NCBI GenBank assembly: GCA_002914845.1
Contig: JXTC01000109.1
Location: 807,718 to 871,717, forward strand
Direction: 5' to 3'
DNA length: 64,000 nucleotides
Source of the DNA: Trema orientale
Lineage: Eukaryota; Streptophyta; Magnoliopsida; Rosales; Cannabaceae
Positions within the stretch are counted from its first letter, which is position 1, and each line of letters opens with the position of its first letter. The notes beneath the pieces were generated by a model that saw only the letters and a program-made list of their open reading frames with translations, did not search any database and was not told where the DNA came from. Below are positions 36,461 to 47,450 of the stretch, in pieces. The translations under genes and the position numbers were made by a program.

Positions 36461-39411
36461 TGTTCTTATTGATGATCTCTCTGTCTCTCTTTCTTTCTCC
36501 ACCTCTCTTTTTCTCTCTTCTTAATAGCCCTTTTACTATTTAATTAAAAAAAACTCAGCTGGAAAGAAGTTTGGCATTGATAGGTGGGGAGATTTTCAAA
36601 TTTTGAAGGTAAGTAAATAAGTTTTGTTTAAGAATGGTTTAGTGAAAGAGGACCATAATATTGATCTGGGCAATATTATGCTAAAAATTACATATTTTAG
36701 TTTATTTATAATCTTCTTAATAATCTCGCTGGTTGACGTATAGTCAAGATTAAATTGACCTTAGGTCAATATCCTCTTGACCTTTGGTCAATATGAAAGT
36801 GACCTTTGAGATTAATTTAATCTTGGCCTATGTTCAAAAACTTTTGACTAGTATCTCATCAGTTTGAAGTCATTTCTCCTTCATTCATTACATGTATCAA
36901 CTTATATATCATGGAAGACATTATTCTATCTTAGGATATAGTTTTTGAGTTATTTTGTAGACATGAAAATTGCTCTTCTCACCAGTAAGACCTATTCGTG
37001 CGGAGTTCATTTAATTCAAACTCAGTTACGATAATTTATAAAATTACAGTTTGAAATAAATCCCAACAACTAGATTAGTACTAATACAAAAATTGAAACT
37101 ATTTTTCACCTATGGTCAGGATGTTCTTGACTTTGGGTCAAGAAGTTCTTGACTTAGGGTTAAAAAGTTCCTGACATAGGGTCAAGAAGTCATTGGCTTA
37201 GGGTCAAGAACTTCCAGATCACAAGTGATGAATTTCTTTACTTAGCTCTTGATTTAGGGTCAATAAGTTATTGACTTGAGTCAAACTTTTCTTGACTTCG
37301 AGTTAAGAAGTTCCTGACTTGAGGTCAAGATATTACTGATTTTTGGTTAAGAAGTGATTGATTTTATGATATTCTTGACTCGATGTCAAAAAGTAATTGA
37401 CTTAAGATAAATAAATTTTTGACTTGAAGTTAACAATATTTAAAGTATAGTTTAATATGAAACTTGATCACGATATTATACATAATCTATTCTTAAATTT
37501 GGCATGAAGTTAAGAATAACTTGAACGAAAATGCTAAACAATTTAACCTGCAGTTGAAAATATTCTGATCTATAGTAACTCTAACATATTGTTACTTTAA
37601 AACCTATAAAGTTTTAACAAAATATAAATACTATTTCTTCAAGTTTTTCTTCCCCTTAATTCCATCACTATTTCTTCTGCTTATTTTTCTGTATAGTCTT
37701 TGTATTATTTTTTGTCATTGTCTTATCCTCACCCATCCCCTTTTTCTTGATTTTCAGAAAGCGTAAACTTTTCAACTAGCTTAATGAGATGTTTCGGTCG
37801 ACCAATCGCCGTCGGCTTCTTCTTTTTAGCCTTTTTGCCCCTCTATTGCATTTGGATCTCAAAATTATCATTGTTAGGATCTTTCTCTTGAATTCTCTAC
37901 AGTAATTACAACATGTAAAGGTCAATATGTTCTTCACTAAAGGCCAATAATATTCTTGATGCAAGGTCAAGACATTCTTGGCTCAGGTCAAGATAAGCTT
38001 GACTCCAGGTCAAGATAAGCTTGACTTAAGGAAATCTTGACAATACGTCAATATCGTATTAACCCAAAGTCAACAATTTCCTAACTCCTTATCCATAACC
38101 TATTGACAATAGGTGAGTCAATAGGTTATTCATCTGAGCTCAAGAAAATCTTTATCTATGGCCAAGAATATCTTGACCTGAGGTTACTAACTTCGATCAA
38201 TACACAGAAATGAACCACAACTGAAAAAACATATATAAATTAAAATACAAATAGATCTTCAATAAAGAAATAATGATCAAAGTACACAAAATATTATAGG
38301 AACACCTCTACTAGTTTACCAAAACAAACAGACACTAAAAATCCAACTCCCTTGCACAACATCAAGTTATAGATTTCTTCACTTGAGGAGAAGATAGTGT
38401 TGACTACATGTCGAAAAATTCTTGACTCCAGACGAATAGGCTATTGGCTTGAGGTCAATTCAGGTCATGATTTTCTTGACCTTGGTCAATAAAATCTTGT
38501 TTTAACTTCTTAACCAAGGTCAAGAGCATCTTGACCTGGGTCAATATATTGCTGACTTCAGACGAAGAATATAAAAATATAATGGAACATTTTCAGCATA
38601 CTCAAGTTCACCATGCAAAAAAAAAGGTCAGCAAAACAATGGGTAGTAACAAAATTGACCAAAACAATAAACATAAAATCAGCAAAACACACAAATAAAC
38701 TAGATCTTACTCAAAACATGTACAAATAAAAATACAAAGAAACAAAAATAAACAAAAATAATAGTTTTTCACCATACTCAAAGTCACCATACAAAAAGAA
38801 GTATTTTTCCCCAAAAGAAAACAAAAATTATAAAATGCTAACCTTCTCTTAAATAGATATGGTTTCCATGCCCTTGTTCTTTGAATGAGGGGTTTCTTCG
38901 ATCAAAACTTTTGACAAACTACCGAAGACTTAGATTTTGATGGTGACAGTGATTTCATAGGAGACAAATTCATGGGCTGCTTCAAAATTCTACTTCCTTC
39001 ACTGCGACTTTTCGACAAATAGGTTTTCGCCATTTTAACTGAAACACTAGTAATATAGATGTTTTTATGATGCTTGAGACGTCTAGATTCTGATTTACAG
39101 CGTTTTGAGGAAGGTTTATTGGAGTTACAGCCGAATTTGTCGAGAATTTTGGCTAGATTTTGGGTTTTTGGGGATTCTCTTCTCTCTTCTCTCTTCTCTC
39201 TTCTCTCTCCTCTTTGCTTTTTGATTTTCAAATAGAGTCAGAGTATGTGGTACGGTAGAAGATTTGGCAGCTGGGTTTGAGGGAGAGGAAGGGCATCTAA
39301 GGAATTTGACCCTCTGTGGGATCCGATTATTAATCCTATAAAACTTATTCCAAAAGATGGTCTTAAAAGTGACTAAAAGGATTATATTAGTCCTATCCAT
39401 GTCCTTTTCTC
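36092..39411. mobile_element. Mutator-like non-autonomous element (3.3 kb) with TTGAC/GTCAA array
   Basis: A 22-bp perfect terminal inverted repeat, beginning GAGAAAAGGACATGG and reaching TAGGAC, occurs at 36092 and inverted at 39411. The flanks are TTAACAATT (36083-36091) and TTAACAGTT (39412-39420), an 8-of-9 direct repeat that fits the 9-bp target duplication of Mutator-like elements. The inside has two zones (about 36730-37420 and 37900-38570) dense in TTGAC or GTCAA, about forty by eye, in units like TTCTTGACTTAGGGTCAAGAA. A (CT)n tract lies at 36423-36452 and a TCTCTTC repeat at about 39180-39208. No transposase is encoded. A gene-start-like stub is near the right end. Confidence 0.72.
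38902..39033 (-). pseudogene. Short ORF stub inside the Mutator-like element
   Basis: An ATG at 39033 (minus) opens 43 codons, MAKTYLSKSRSEGSR to VCQKF, rich in Ser, Lys and Pro. A pyrimidine-rich leader-like zone precedes it and a donor-like AAG|GTTAGC follows at about 38843. Reading on in another frame gives SKVLIEETPHSKNKG, as if a frameshift had split a longer first exon. It could be the 5' remnant of an element-borne or captured gene. I do not recognise the protein. Confidence 0.3.
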
Positions 39412-39420
39412 TTAACAGTT

Positions 39421-40020
39421 TCCCCCTACCAATTTTGCACTTTAATGGGCTGAATATTAGGGAATTTCATGGGTCCATTTTACACAAATTCAATGCTCAA
39501 ACAAAAGACCATCTTTGGAGCTCACACTAGAGGAATAACAAAAGCGAAATTTCCACTAAGTACCCCCTCCCTCTTATATTTCACTAATACGTGTTTTTTT
39601 TTTCATTTTATAATGAAAATATTTATCTATATTTTACATTTACAGTATAAATCTATAACTTCGGTATAAATTATGAAACTTATACCGATTTTTTGGTATC
39701 ATTTTTATTCATAAAATGTATATTACAGTATATAATTCATTTCTAAATTATTTGTGGTATATATTTTTCCAAAAAGGGTTTTAAAAAAAGTATAAATAAA
39801 TTAGAAATGAAAAACGGGTATTCATGTAAATATACGTTAGGAAAAGGGCATTTATGTACTTTTTTATGACCAAAAGGCCCAGTGGATTCACATTCACCAG
39901 CGTCTTCGGAACTCGGTTCGGTGGCATCATCACATGTCACGGTGCAAAGCGAAGCTAAAACCTCCTCTCCGCCGTTTCCGAAGTAGTGACCCAAAACTTA
40001 AGCTCTGCCCTCATTCCACT
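39421..40020. other. Intergenic region and TIC21 promoter
   Basis: AT-rich repeat-like DNA to about 39870, then a shift to higher GC at 39880 that continues into TIC21 exon 1, consistent with a 5' UTR. No clear TATA box. A frame upstream of the chosen ATG (from 39934) is open but begins at a non-conserved position. Confidence 0.45.
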
Positions 40021-42477
40021 ATGCAAACGCTACTCTTGCCGGCGGGTCGCGCCGGCTTATACCCGGCGGCGGCGGCGGCTGAGCCGTCAGCCCCGAATCT
40101 TCATCGCGGCTCAAGGTGTCCAATCTCCGTCGGCCACGTCAACAACCTGAGACTCTCTTCCTCGAACTCTCTCTTCTCTATCAAAACGTTTCAGTGTTCG
40201 TCTTCGTCGTTTCCTCCGGCGGCGCAGCCTCCTTATGGTGCTCCGGAGAGTAGGAGAATAGCTCTGTCGTTCGCCAATTTAAGGGCTTACTCTTCCACAA
40301 CTCCCGTTGGCTCCCCAAATGATGAGTCCGAGAAGGCCAAGCTCGCTCAGGTTCTGTTCCGTATTTCACTATTTATATCTTCATTCACTGCTTTACTGTT
40401 TGGTTTCTGAGAAAAACAATTCTTGATTCTTGCATTTCGTAGCTGAATTTAGCCTAATTTTATGATTTAGAGCTGTAATTCTGTAATATGAGCTTGAGAT
40501 TCTGTGGTGTGTGATTGAAATGAGAGAAAATGTTTAGTGCTTTTTCTTAGTTTAAAGGCTTGGAATTCTGGGGGGACAGGAAGCTCCAAAGAAATGGAGT
40601 TTTGGAAAATGTTTGTGAATCGATGCAAAGTTAGAGATGGGCACGCGAAAATTGAATTTGGATGAATGTTTTTTTGCTCTATTTTGTTAGAGTTGTTAGT
40701 GGTCGAATGTTCGGTTGAAATGAAGAGCTTGAATGGTGGTGTAGGTGGCGAAAAGATTAGAGAACACTTCGAGGTATTTCAAGAGACTGGGGAGTTTGGG
40801 GTTTTGGGGGCAGCTAGTATGCACTGTTGTAGCAGCTGTGATTCTTTCGTTTTCAGTTGTTGTGACTGGAAAGGTCACCTCTCCGGCTACTTTCTATGCT
40901 ACTGCTGGTGGGATTGCAGCTGCTTTCATTTCGGTGTTTTGGTCATTCGGGTACATTCGGCTTTCTGAGAAGCTTCGGAGGACTGCGAATGATCCTTCTA
41001 AGGTATTGTGAATTCTTAAAGAGTCCCAAGCTTTATAGTGTATTTCAGTTTCTATAATTGATGAGCGTTAGTGACTTATTGTAAGCGAAGTAATATGCTA
41101 TGCTTGATTGTTGCAAAAGATTGTTTACAGCTTTACCTAAGTGAATCTTTGAGTTTGTTCTTACTGCAATATCTACTGGCTTTAGTCAGGTCATGTCCTT
41201 CAGGCTGTTTTGCATGAAGGGAAAATTTTGAACTGACTTGAAGATGCATCTTATATGAAACATTAACAAGGTGATGATGATGTACCGACATTTTGACAAA
41301 GATAAAAATCCTATGTAATGGTGTTAGGAGAAAACGTATATGCATGTAGCAAGGCTTTAACATAATTTTTAAAACCTTTAGGCCAGCAGCATGATTGTAA
41401 CTTGAGAGGTCATTTCTAGATGAATGGAAGGGGAGAAAGGTGAAATTATGGTATCCCACCCAGAATTTTTTTTTTTTCCACGTTTTCCATTTATTTCCAT
41501 TCTTTCTCTCTCTCTGCTTCTATTATCAGCTATATGTTAGCCTTAGTTACCATACTAGATTCCAGTAAGAACTTCTATTATCATGTTCCGTCAATACCAA
41601 GTTATAATCTAGAATTATATCAACCTATATTCGTCATCAAGATGCCTCACTTCTTCCGTTGATTCATTAGTAACTTAAAACTTTCAGGCTCCTCAACGTG
41701 CCAACATTGTGAAAAGCTTAAGAAACGAAAATTATGGTATCCCACTTAGAATTTTTTTTATTCACATTTTCCATTGTCATATTTATTTCCATTCTTTCTC
41801 TGTCTGCTTCTATTATCAGCTGTATATTACCCTTAGTTACCATACTAGATTCTAGTAAGAATAGCTCATATTCCGTCTTTTGCAATGCTTTTAAGTACCA
41901 AGTTATAATCTAAAATTATCAACCTATATTCGTCATCAAGATGCCTGACTTCTTCTGTTGATTTATTAATAACTTAAACACTTTCAGGCTCCTCCACGTG
42001 CTGACGTTGTGAAAAGTTTGAGGAATGGCATAGCATTGAATCTCCTGGGTATGGGTGCTGCGATTCTTGGCATGCAAGCCACGGTGGGATTATTGGTTGC
42101 TAAGGCTCTTACTACCTCGGCAAATCCATATTACCAAGGGCTCTCTCCTGGTTATAGTCCTGTGCTTGCATTAGATGTCTTCTTGGTGCAGGTACTCTTT
42201 TTTTATTCAGTCGATGCATTAGTTCCCAAGGACATTGTAAACTTGACCTTCAAATGTTCCTGTTACTGACAATGTCTGTGTATAGACACATTATCTTTGC
42301 TCTTACAACTTTCATATATGCTTTACGATTTTTTTTTTTGTTGTTGTTTTTGTTTTTTTTCAGGCATCTGCAAATACAATCCTCTCTCATTTCCTGGGTC
42401 TTGTTTTCTCGTTGGAGTTATTACGCTCAGTGACATTGCCCTCTCCAGAAAACATTCCTATCCCCAAACTGGCATGA
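40021..42477 (+). CDS. TIC21: Protein TIC21, chloroplastic (PIC1/CIA5), DUF3611 membrane protein
   Basis: Four phase-0 exons, 40021-40350, 40745-41002, 41988-42191 and 42364-42477, encode 301 residues (the Arabidopsis protein is about 296). TIC21 is a four-helix protein of the chloroplast inner envelope, linked to protein import at the TIC complex and to iron transport. Residues 1 to about 100 are Ser/Ala/Arg-rich with no acidic start, a typical transit peptide, with a GCG-repeat alanine run. Hydrophobic segments lie at about 134-152, 160-181, 211-233 and 249-280. The C-terminus ASANTILSHFLGLVFSLELL is the family signature. The start at MQTLLLP matches the family start, though an in-frame ATG exists at 39934. 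Intron 2 holds a 300-bp tandem duplication that includes the beginning of exon 3. Confidence 0.95.
41445..42030 (+). repeat. Tandem duplication of intron 2 end plus exon 3 start in TIC21
   Basis: Unit 1 (about 41445-41730) and unit 2 (about 41731-42030) share ATTATGGTATCCCAC, CTTCTATTATCAGCT, CAACCTATATTCGTCATCAAG and, at the end, CTTTCAG|GCTCCTC.ACGTGC. The decoy acceptor (41686-41687) lies exactly 300 bp before the true one (41986-41987). The decoy exon reads APQRANIVKSLRNE against the real APPRADVVKSLRNG, for about 43 bp before the next unit starts. Confidence 0.9.
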
Positions 42478-43912
42478 ATTCTGCGACCCTTGTAGTTAAA
42501 AGATGGTGTATTTGAAGGTTAGAGGTGGCATGTTTTTGCAGTTGCTAATTGTTGGCGTCAGATATGAATTATTTTCTCCATCATGTTACATGAGAAATGC
42601 CAAATTTATCTTTTATCTACAGTACTGAGAGTGCCTGCTTCCCAATGCATCTTGCTTCTTGTTTAAATGCCATAAGTCCTAAGAATTCTTGAAAGTTAAA
42701 GATTTGTAATGCGGGATGTTTGAACGGGTGAAGTCTGCCAATAATTATTGAGATAATATGGACTCAAATTTGCCCATCATTTCAGCTTATTGCTTTCAAG
42801 ACTGATCGACTAGCCAGACTCCATACACTGATACACACAAAGAAATCGCATATGAATCAAGCGCCACTCGGAATTTCTCCGATCACCCAGAAGGCCATAA
42901 CAATATCCCCATCCATTCATATCTAATACCCATAAAATTGACATAAAAAATACCAAGAAAAAATAAAAGAAAAGTTTCAAGGCATTTTACTAGTAAGATA
43001 TTCTAATCATTTCAATGCCATAGATTTTTGTGCAAGGAAAGTCGACATTTGTTCAACAACTCCAACATGATCAACTACTATGCAAATACAACAAGCACAT
43101 ACCAACGCACTTGTAAATCCTACATCCATAGTCCCAAGTTAATTGCTCCACTATTAACTGATCGAGAACGTGAAACAAATAGGCTCAACAACCGCATACC
43201 AAAAATCTATCATAAAGCGAGTTTTAAAAAAAGAAAAAAGAAAAAGAACAGAAAGGTTAATATTGTGGTCAATTCTTGTAGATCACCATGCTCTCTGGCT
43301 CTTTAATACGGATAGGGGCTGCTTCCGGGTAAAAAGGAACGGAAAATTTCTTCATATTTTGAAAACTCGTCTCTATGATCCTAATATCACTTTGCCCAAC
43401 TCATTACTATCCTGCACCAAATCACATGGAAATGTGCTCAAGTATACATCAGTAGCAACAAAGCCAAGTTCATATGATCTACACACTGATAGAAAAAGTA
43501 ATAGTAAAGAACAACCAATGCAGTTAAACTATATGCATGAATTGGTAGACAGCAAAAGCTGAGTTGAAAAGAAAAGGACAATACTTGATGTCCTTCAGCT
43601 TTCATGAAACGTACACTTCACACTCTAGAACATGATGTCTCAAATTCTATACACTAGGACAAATGTCAACTTTCACTATGTTTTCCTGTGAACACAACCA
43701 CATAAACAATCTCAATGATTCGAGTTTGCACCAAGTACGTCATACGTTATGAAAAGCCAACTTATCTATAGAGGTGACAAATTTCAAGATAGATATTCAG
43801 CATGTTGATCAATCTTAACCCATAAGCATCCTCCAGATGTTGATCAACTATAATACATTGAATAGACATAGGATGAATAATGACATCTTAAAACTACATA
43901 GCGTTATGCTTA
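42478..43912. other. TIC21 3' flank and intergenic DNA, no gene
   Basis: The first roughly 200 bp are probably TIC21 3' UTR. The remainder is AT-rich. Frames at 43028-43562 are lysine-rich low-complexity translations. Nothing else is supported. Confidence 0.4.
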
Positions 43913-44108
43913 GCTAAGTCGTTAATCAATCTTAGTTGGGTGTAGGAAGGATAAGCCAAATACCATATGGTTAAAGTTCGTAGGGAAGATTGTATTAATG
44001 ATGGCTGCGAGCTAAGTCGTTAATCAATCTTAGTTGGGTGTAGGAAGGATAAGTCAAATACCATATGGTTCAAGTTTGTAGGGAACATTGCATTAATGAT
44101 GGCTGCGA
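43913..44108. repeat. 98-bp tandem duplication
   Basis: Two near-identical 98-bp units (43913-44010, 44011-44108) start GCTAAGTCGTTAATCAATC and include GTGTAGGAAGGATAAG and ATTAATGATGGCTGCGA. They differ at only a few bases, so the duplication is fairly recent. It abuts the LTR-like repeat that follows. Confidence 0.9.
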
Positions 44109-44770
44109 GCTTAGAGGATTGACATAAGAGGGTCCAAGTCATTACCCATCATTACCCACAACAATGACTTGTGTCTACATGGCTATCATTGAAATAGTAA
44201 AAATGGTAACGGAAGAGAAACACAAGAAATTTACATGGTTCAACAATAGGCCTACATCCACAGGCAGAGATGATGAGCATTTTCCACTAGCAATAATGCG
44301 ATATTTCAGAGGATAAATATATATATACCGATAGCCCACATACACCTAAACTACCAAGACAAGAGCTAATTAGTGCTTAGTATGACTATGGCTCAATGTT
44401 TGCTAAATGAATTGTTTGGTATATGTAGATAAGGGCTTGATAGCTCACTAGCTTTGTTGTTCAAGATTTATTGTTGGGTTGGAAACTTAAACATTTGTGT
44501 TTGCAAGGCTGTTGTAAGGTTATTTCTTAGATATCTCTGCCTTACTTCTTCTGCTTTTTCGTCTATTTTTCTCTCTTATCTCTTAATCTTTCTACCTTCA
44601 GTGATGCATGTGAACCCCTTCAACCCTTTTATGCTTGCTTTCCTTTTGTGGTGCCCGAGTTGTTGTAGGCAGGGTAGGGCAATTTACACTAGGGGTCAAG
44701 AGTTAAGTCCCTTGCCTCTTCTAAAAGGACAACTAGGCTCGAAGGGGTAACGTTGTTCAAGTTTCCATTT
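44109..44770 (+). mobile_element. LTR-like repeat, plus orientation
   Basis: This block aligns, inverted, with 46250-46900: GAGAAACACAAGAAATTTACATGGTTC, then CCACTAGCAATAATG, GTGTTTGCAAGG, TCTCTTTCTTTT-like pyrimidines, TGGTGCCC and AAGTCCCTTG in the same order. The block ATTTACATGGTTC..CCTACATCCACAGG resembles the conserved R/U5-side sequence of many plant LTRs. It is diverged (very roughly 70 percent identity by eye) and non-coding. Confidence 0.5.
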
Positions 44771-46249
44771 CCCCCTCTATGCAAGGTTATTAAAATAAAT
44801 TTTCAATTATTAATACTTGGTCTTTGAACGCTACAGGATCGTGCCACAATTGTCATTTGGGCTTAAATTGTCAATTTTATCCTTTTTATCAAAAGGCTGC
44901 ATCAACATTAAACCCACTGCATGTATAAAAAAAATTTATTTTATACATGTATAACTTCATCTATGTTACTGAAGCTTGAATTATTCAATCAATATCAGGC
45001 AAGCTCGTCTTGAATCCTAAAAAGTATCACATCGATACTAAAGAAAGTTATCTAGTCTTGACTCATAAATAGCATCGCATTGATGCTAAAGAAAGTGATC
45101 TTCGAAACTATTACAAATCATGACTCCAAACGATTTTCATTCTTCAACCAAGAGCTCTTATATGTTGAGCCTTTTTTTGGGATTAACAGAAGCATTTCAT
45201 TCTAGCCCCTTGCCTTTTGTGAATAATCAATGTAGGCATGTTTGGAGCAATCTTTCTGTGATTTCAGATAGAACAACCATTCTTGGGAAGTTGAGTCTTG
45301 CAACCTTCGTTACCAAATAGAGAGCACTAACAAGTATATAGAAGAAGAAAGCACACAACAAATATTACTTGAAGCTAATCTTCTTCATTTAAAATATTTT
45401 AACCCGAAGAAGGAAGCTATGTATACAAGTGCAACATGAGAGTTAAGACTAGTATCAACACACTGCTATTTAAGAAAAATGGAGTTAAGACTATCCTACC
45501 TAATGTTGATTGAACAATGCAAGCTTCATAGATAAGGATGAATTTGTGCATGTATAAAAAGGGATTGATTAGAATGGCAAAAATGACAGCATGTATAAAA
45601 AGGGATTGATTAGAATGGCAAAAATGACAATTTGAGTTAAAACGACAACTGTGGCATATCCATGCACAAAGAGGCCAAGGGAGGAAGGCACTTGACTTAG
45701 CCCCCTTTCAATTTTTAAATTGAGTTATTCTTAAATTAAAGTTATATGCTCCCAGTTGATAATTAAAATTTCAATTATTCCCTTATTTTTTGTACTAGAA
45801 AATTTAATTACCTATAGAATAACTATAGCGTAAATATATATATATATATTTGAAATCACCAATAGTATTTTTAATTTTGAGAGTTAAAAAATTATCCGTA
45901 ATTAAACTTTATAAATTGTTTCTAACCTAAATTAATTTAAAGAGCTGAATCAAACTCGTAAAGAAAGAGAATGAAAAATAATAATATTAATTTTTAGAAA
46001 TCATACCCTAATTTGGGGAAGAGAATAAAGATAAAGATCAAAAAAAAATTAGGGTAAAAAGAGTTTCAAGAAAAAAAAAATTTTTTGGATTTAATAGTTA
46101 TGTCCTCACTCAAAAAAGTTGTGCCTCTGCCACTGCATGTAGGGTTTAGAGCATAAATAAAAGTAACATCAATTAGAAAATTACATTAATAACCCTGCAT
46201 CAAGGTTTAAATGAAACTAAATTAGCCAGCTGACACCACGTCTCTTTCA
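44771..46249. other. Spacer between inverted LTR-like copies, no gene
   Basis: AT-rich spacer. It contains a 41-bp tandem duplication at about 45548-45629 (GCATGTATAAAAAGGGATTG repeated) and a 66-codon frame at 45120-45320 without recognisable homology. The AT run at 45832-45849 is simple sequence. Confidence 0.45.
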
Positions 46250-46910
46250 AGAGCCAAGTTGCCCCTCCAGAAGAGTCAAGGGACTTATCTCTTAACCCTT
46301 AGTACATAAGGCCCCTACAAACCTTGATACCTTTTCAAAGGGGTCAAAGGTAACTTAACCCCTAAATAGCGACTCATACTGTTAACATTGCCTTGGGCAC
46401 CATGTAAAAGCAGGGGATAAGTGGGTCTCTTCAATCTCAAAAGGAAAAAGAACAAATCCAAGAAAAAGAAAAGAGAGAAGGGAAAGAACAAAGAAACAAA
46501 GAAGCAGAAAGACAAGGCATAGATAACCAATGTCCAACCTTGAAGCAACCTTGCAAACACAATTTAATGAGCTTCTAATCCAGCAATAACCAAAACACAA
46601 GCAACAAAGTTTATCGAGCTATCAAGCCCATCTACTACATAAACTAGATGATTCCTAATCTCTCATTTTGGTACTTAGGATGTATGCAGGCTATGAGTAT
46701 TTACACAACATTATCCTTCGTAATACTTCATTATTGCTAGTGGAAACTCTTCATCTGTGCTCATTGACCTAAGCCAATTTCCGAACCACATAAATCTTTT
46801 GTGTTTCTCTCCTACTGCTATAATTGTTACTTTAACGATAGCATGTAGACATGAGTCAAACAAGTTTTTATGGTGGGCAATAATTTGACCCCTCTGTGAC
46901 AATCTTTTAC
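46250..46910 (-). mobile_element. LTR-like repeat, minus orientation
   Basis: The reverse complement begins TGTAAAAGATTGTCACAGAGG (near 46913) and follows the 44109-44770 block in order, with an extra stretch around TGAGTCGCTATTTAGGGG. Frames on the minus strand here are translations of its pyrimidine-rich part. With the plus copy it forms an imperfect inverted repeat about 1.5 kb apart. Confidence 0.5.
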
Positions 46911-47397
46911 ACTCCACCCACTATAAATAAAATATTCCCTGCGAACCCGGAACATTATATAATCCTTTCACAGTCCCTAACCTCAATGGCAGAGACATCA
47001 GATGACATCAGGCAGGTTCCCTAGAAAGCATTTTGCAAAAACACACTTACGGATAAAAACAAAGTTCGACTCACATAAGAAAGCATATCCATTAAATTTT
47101 CATATTGCTATGATAAGGAGTCATAAGAATTACAGATCCATAAAAGGTCAATTAGTGTCACTAGATACCTTCTAAAACAACGTAAAGAAGATTAACCTAG
47201 AGAAAGCTAGAAAGTGTCAAAAATGGCATTCGGAATCTAGGATGCATCTAGAAGATAGTATAAGCGCTAGGTCCTCAACGACTACGATACGGTCAAAGTT
47301 GTCAGGAGAAACTGAAAGTTGTACCACATATCAATATCCCAACTATCAACACTAAATACAAGAGATCATGAATATAGAATGGATGGAAAAAAGAGTT

Positions 47398-47441
47398 TGT
47401 GTGTGTGCGTGTGTGTGTGTGAGAGAGAGAGAGAAAGAGAG
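47398..47441 (+). repeat. Compound (GT)n(GA)n microsatellite
   Basis: A GTGTGTGCGTGTGTG tract runs directly into GAGAGAGAGAGAGAAAGAG, just downstream of the reticulon stop codon, so it probably lies in the 3' UTR of that gene. Confidence 0.9.
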
Positions 47442-47450
47442 GATGTTTAC

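Noticed and set aside
37090-38570. CRISPR or telomere-like array
   Set aside because: The TTGAC/GTCAA units vary in sequence and spacing, and they lie inside a bounded Mutator-like element.
39934-40020. Upstream in-frame start for TIC21
   Set aside because: The family start MQ(T/S)LLLP is at 40021 and is followed at once by a typical transit peptide. The upstream ATG would add 29 non-conserved residues.
44454-44750. 98-codon frame
   Set aside because: It lies within the LTR-like block and its leucine/serine-rich translation follows the pyrimidine-rich repeat sequence, as does the antisense equivalent at 46315-46600.
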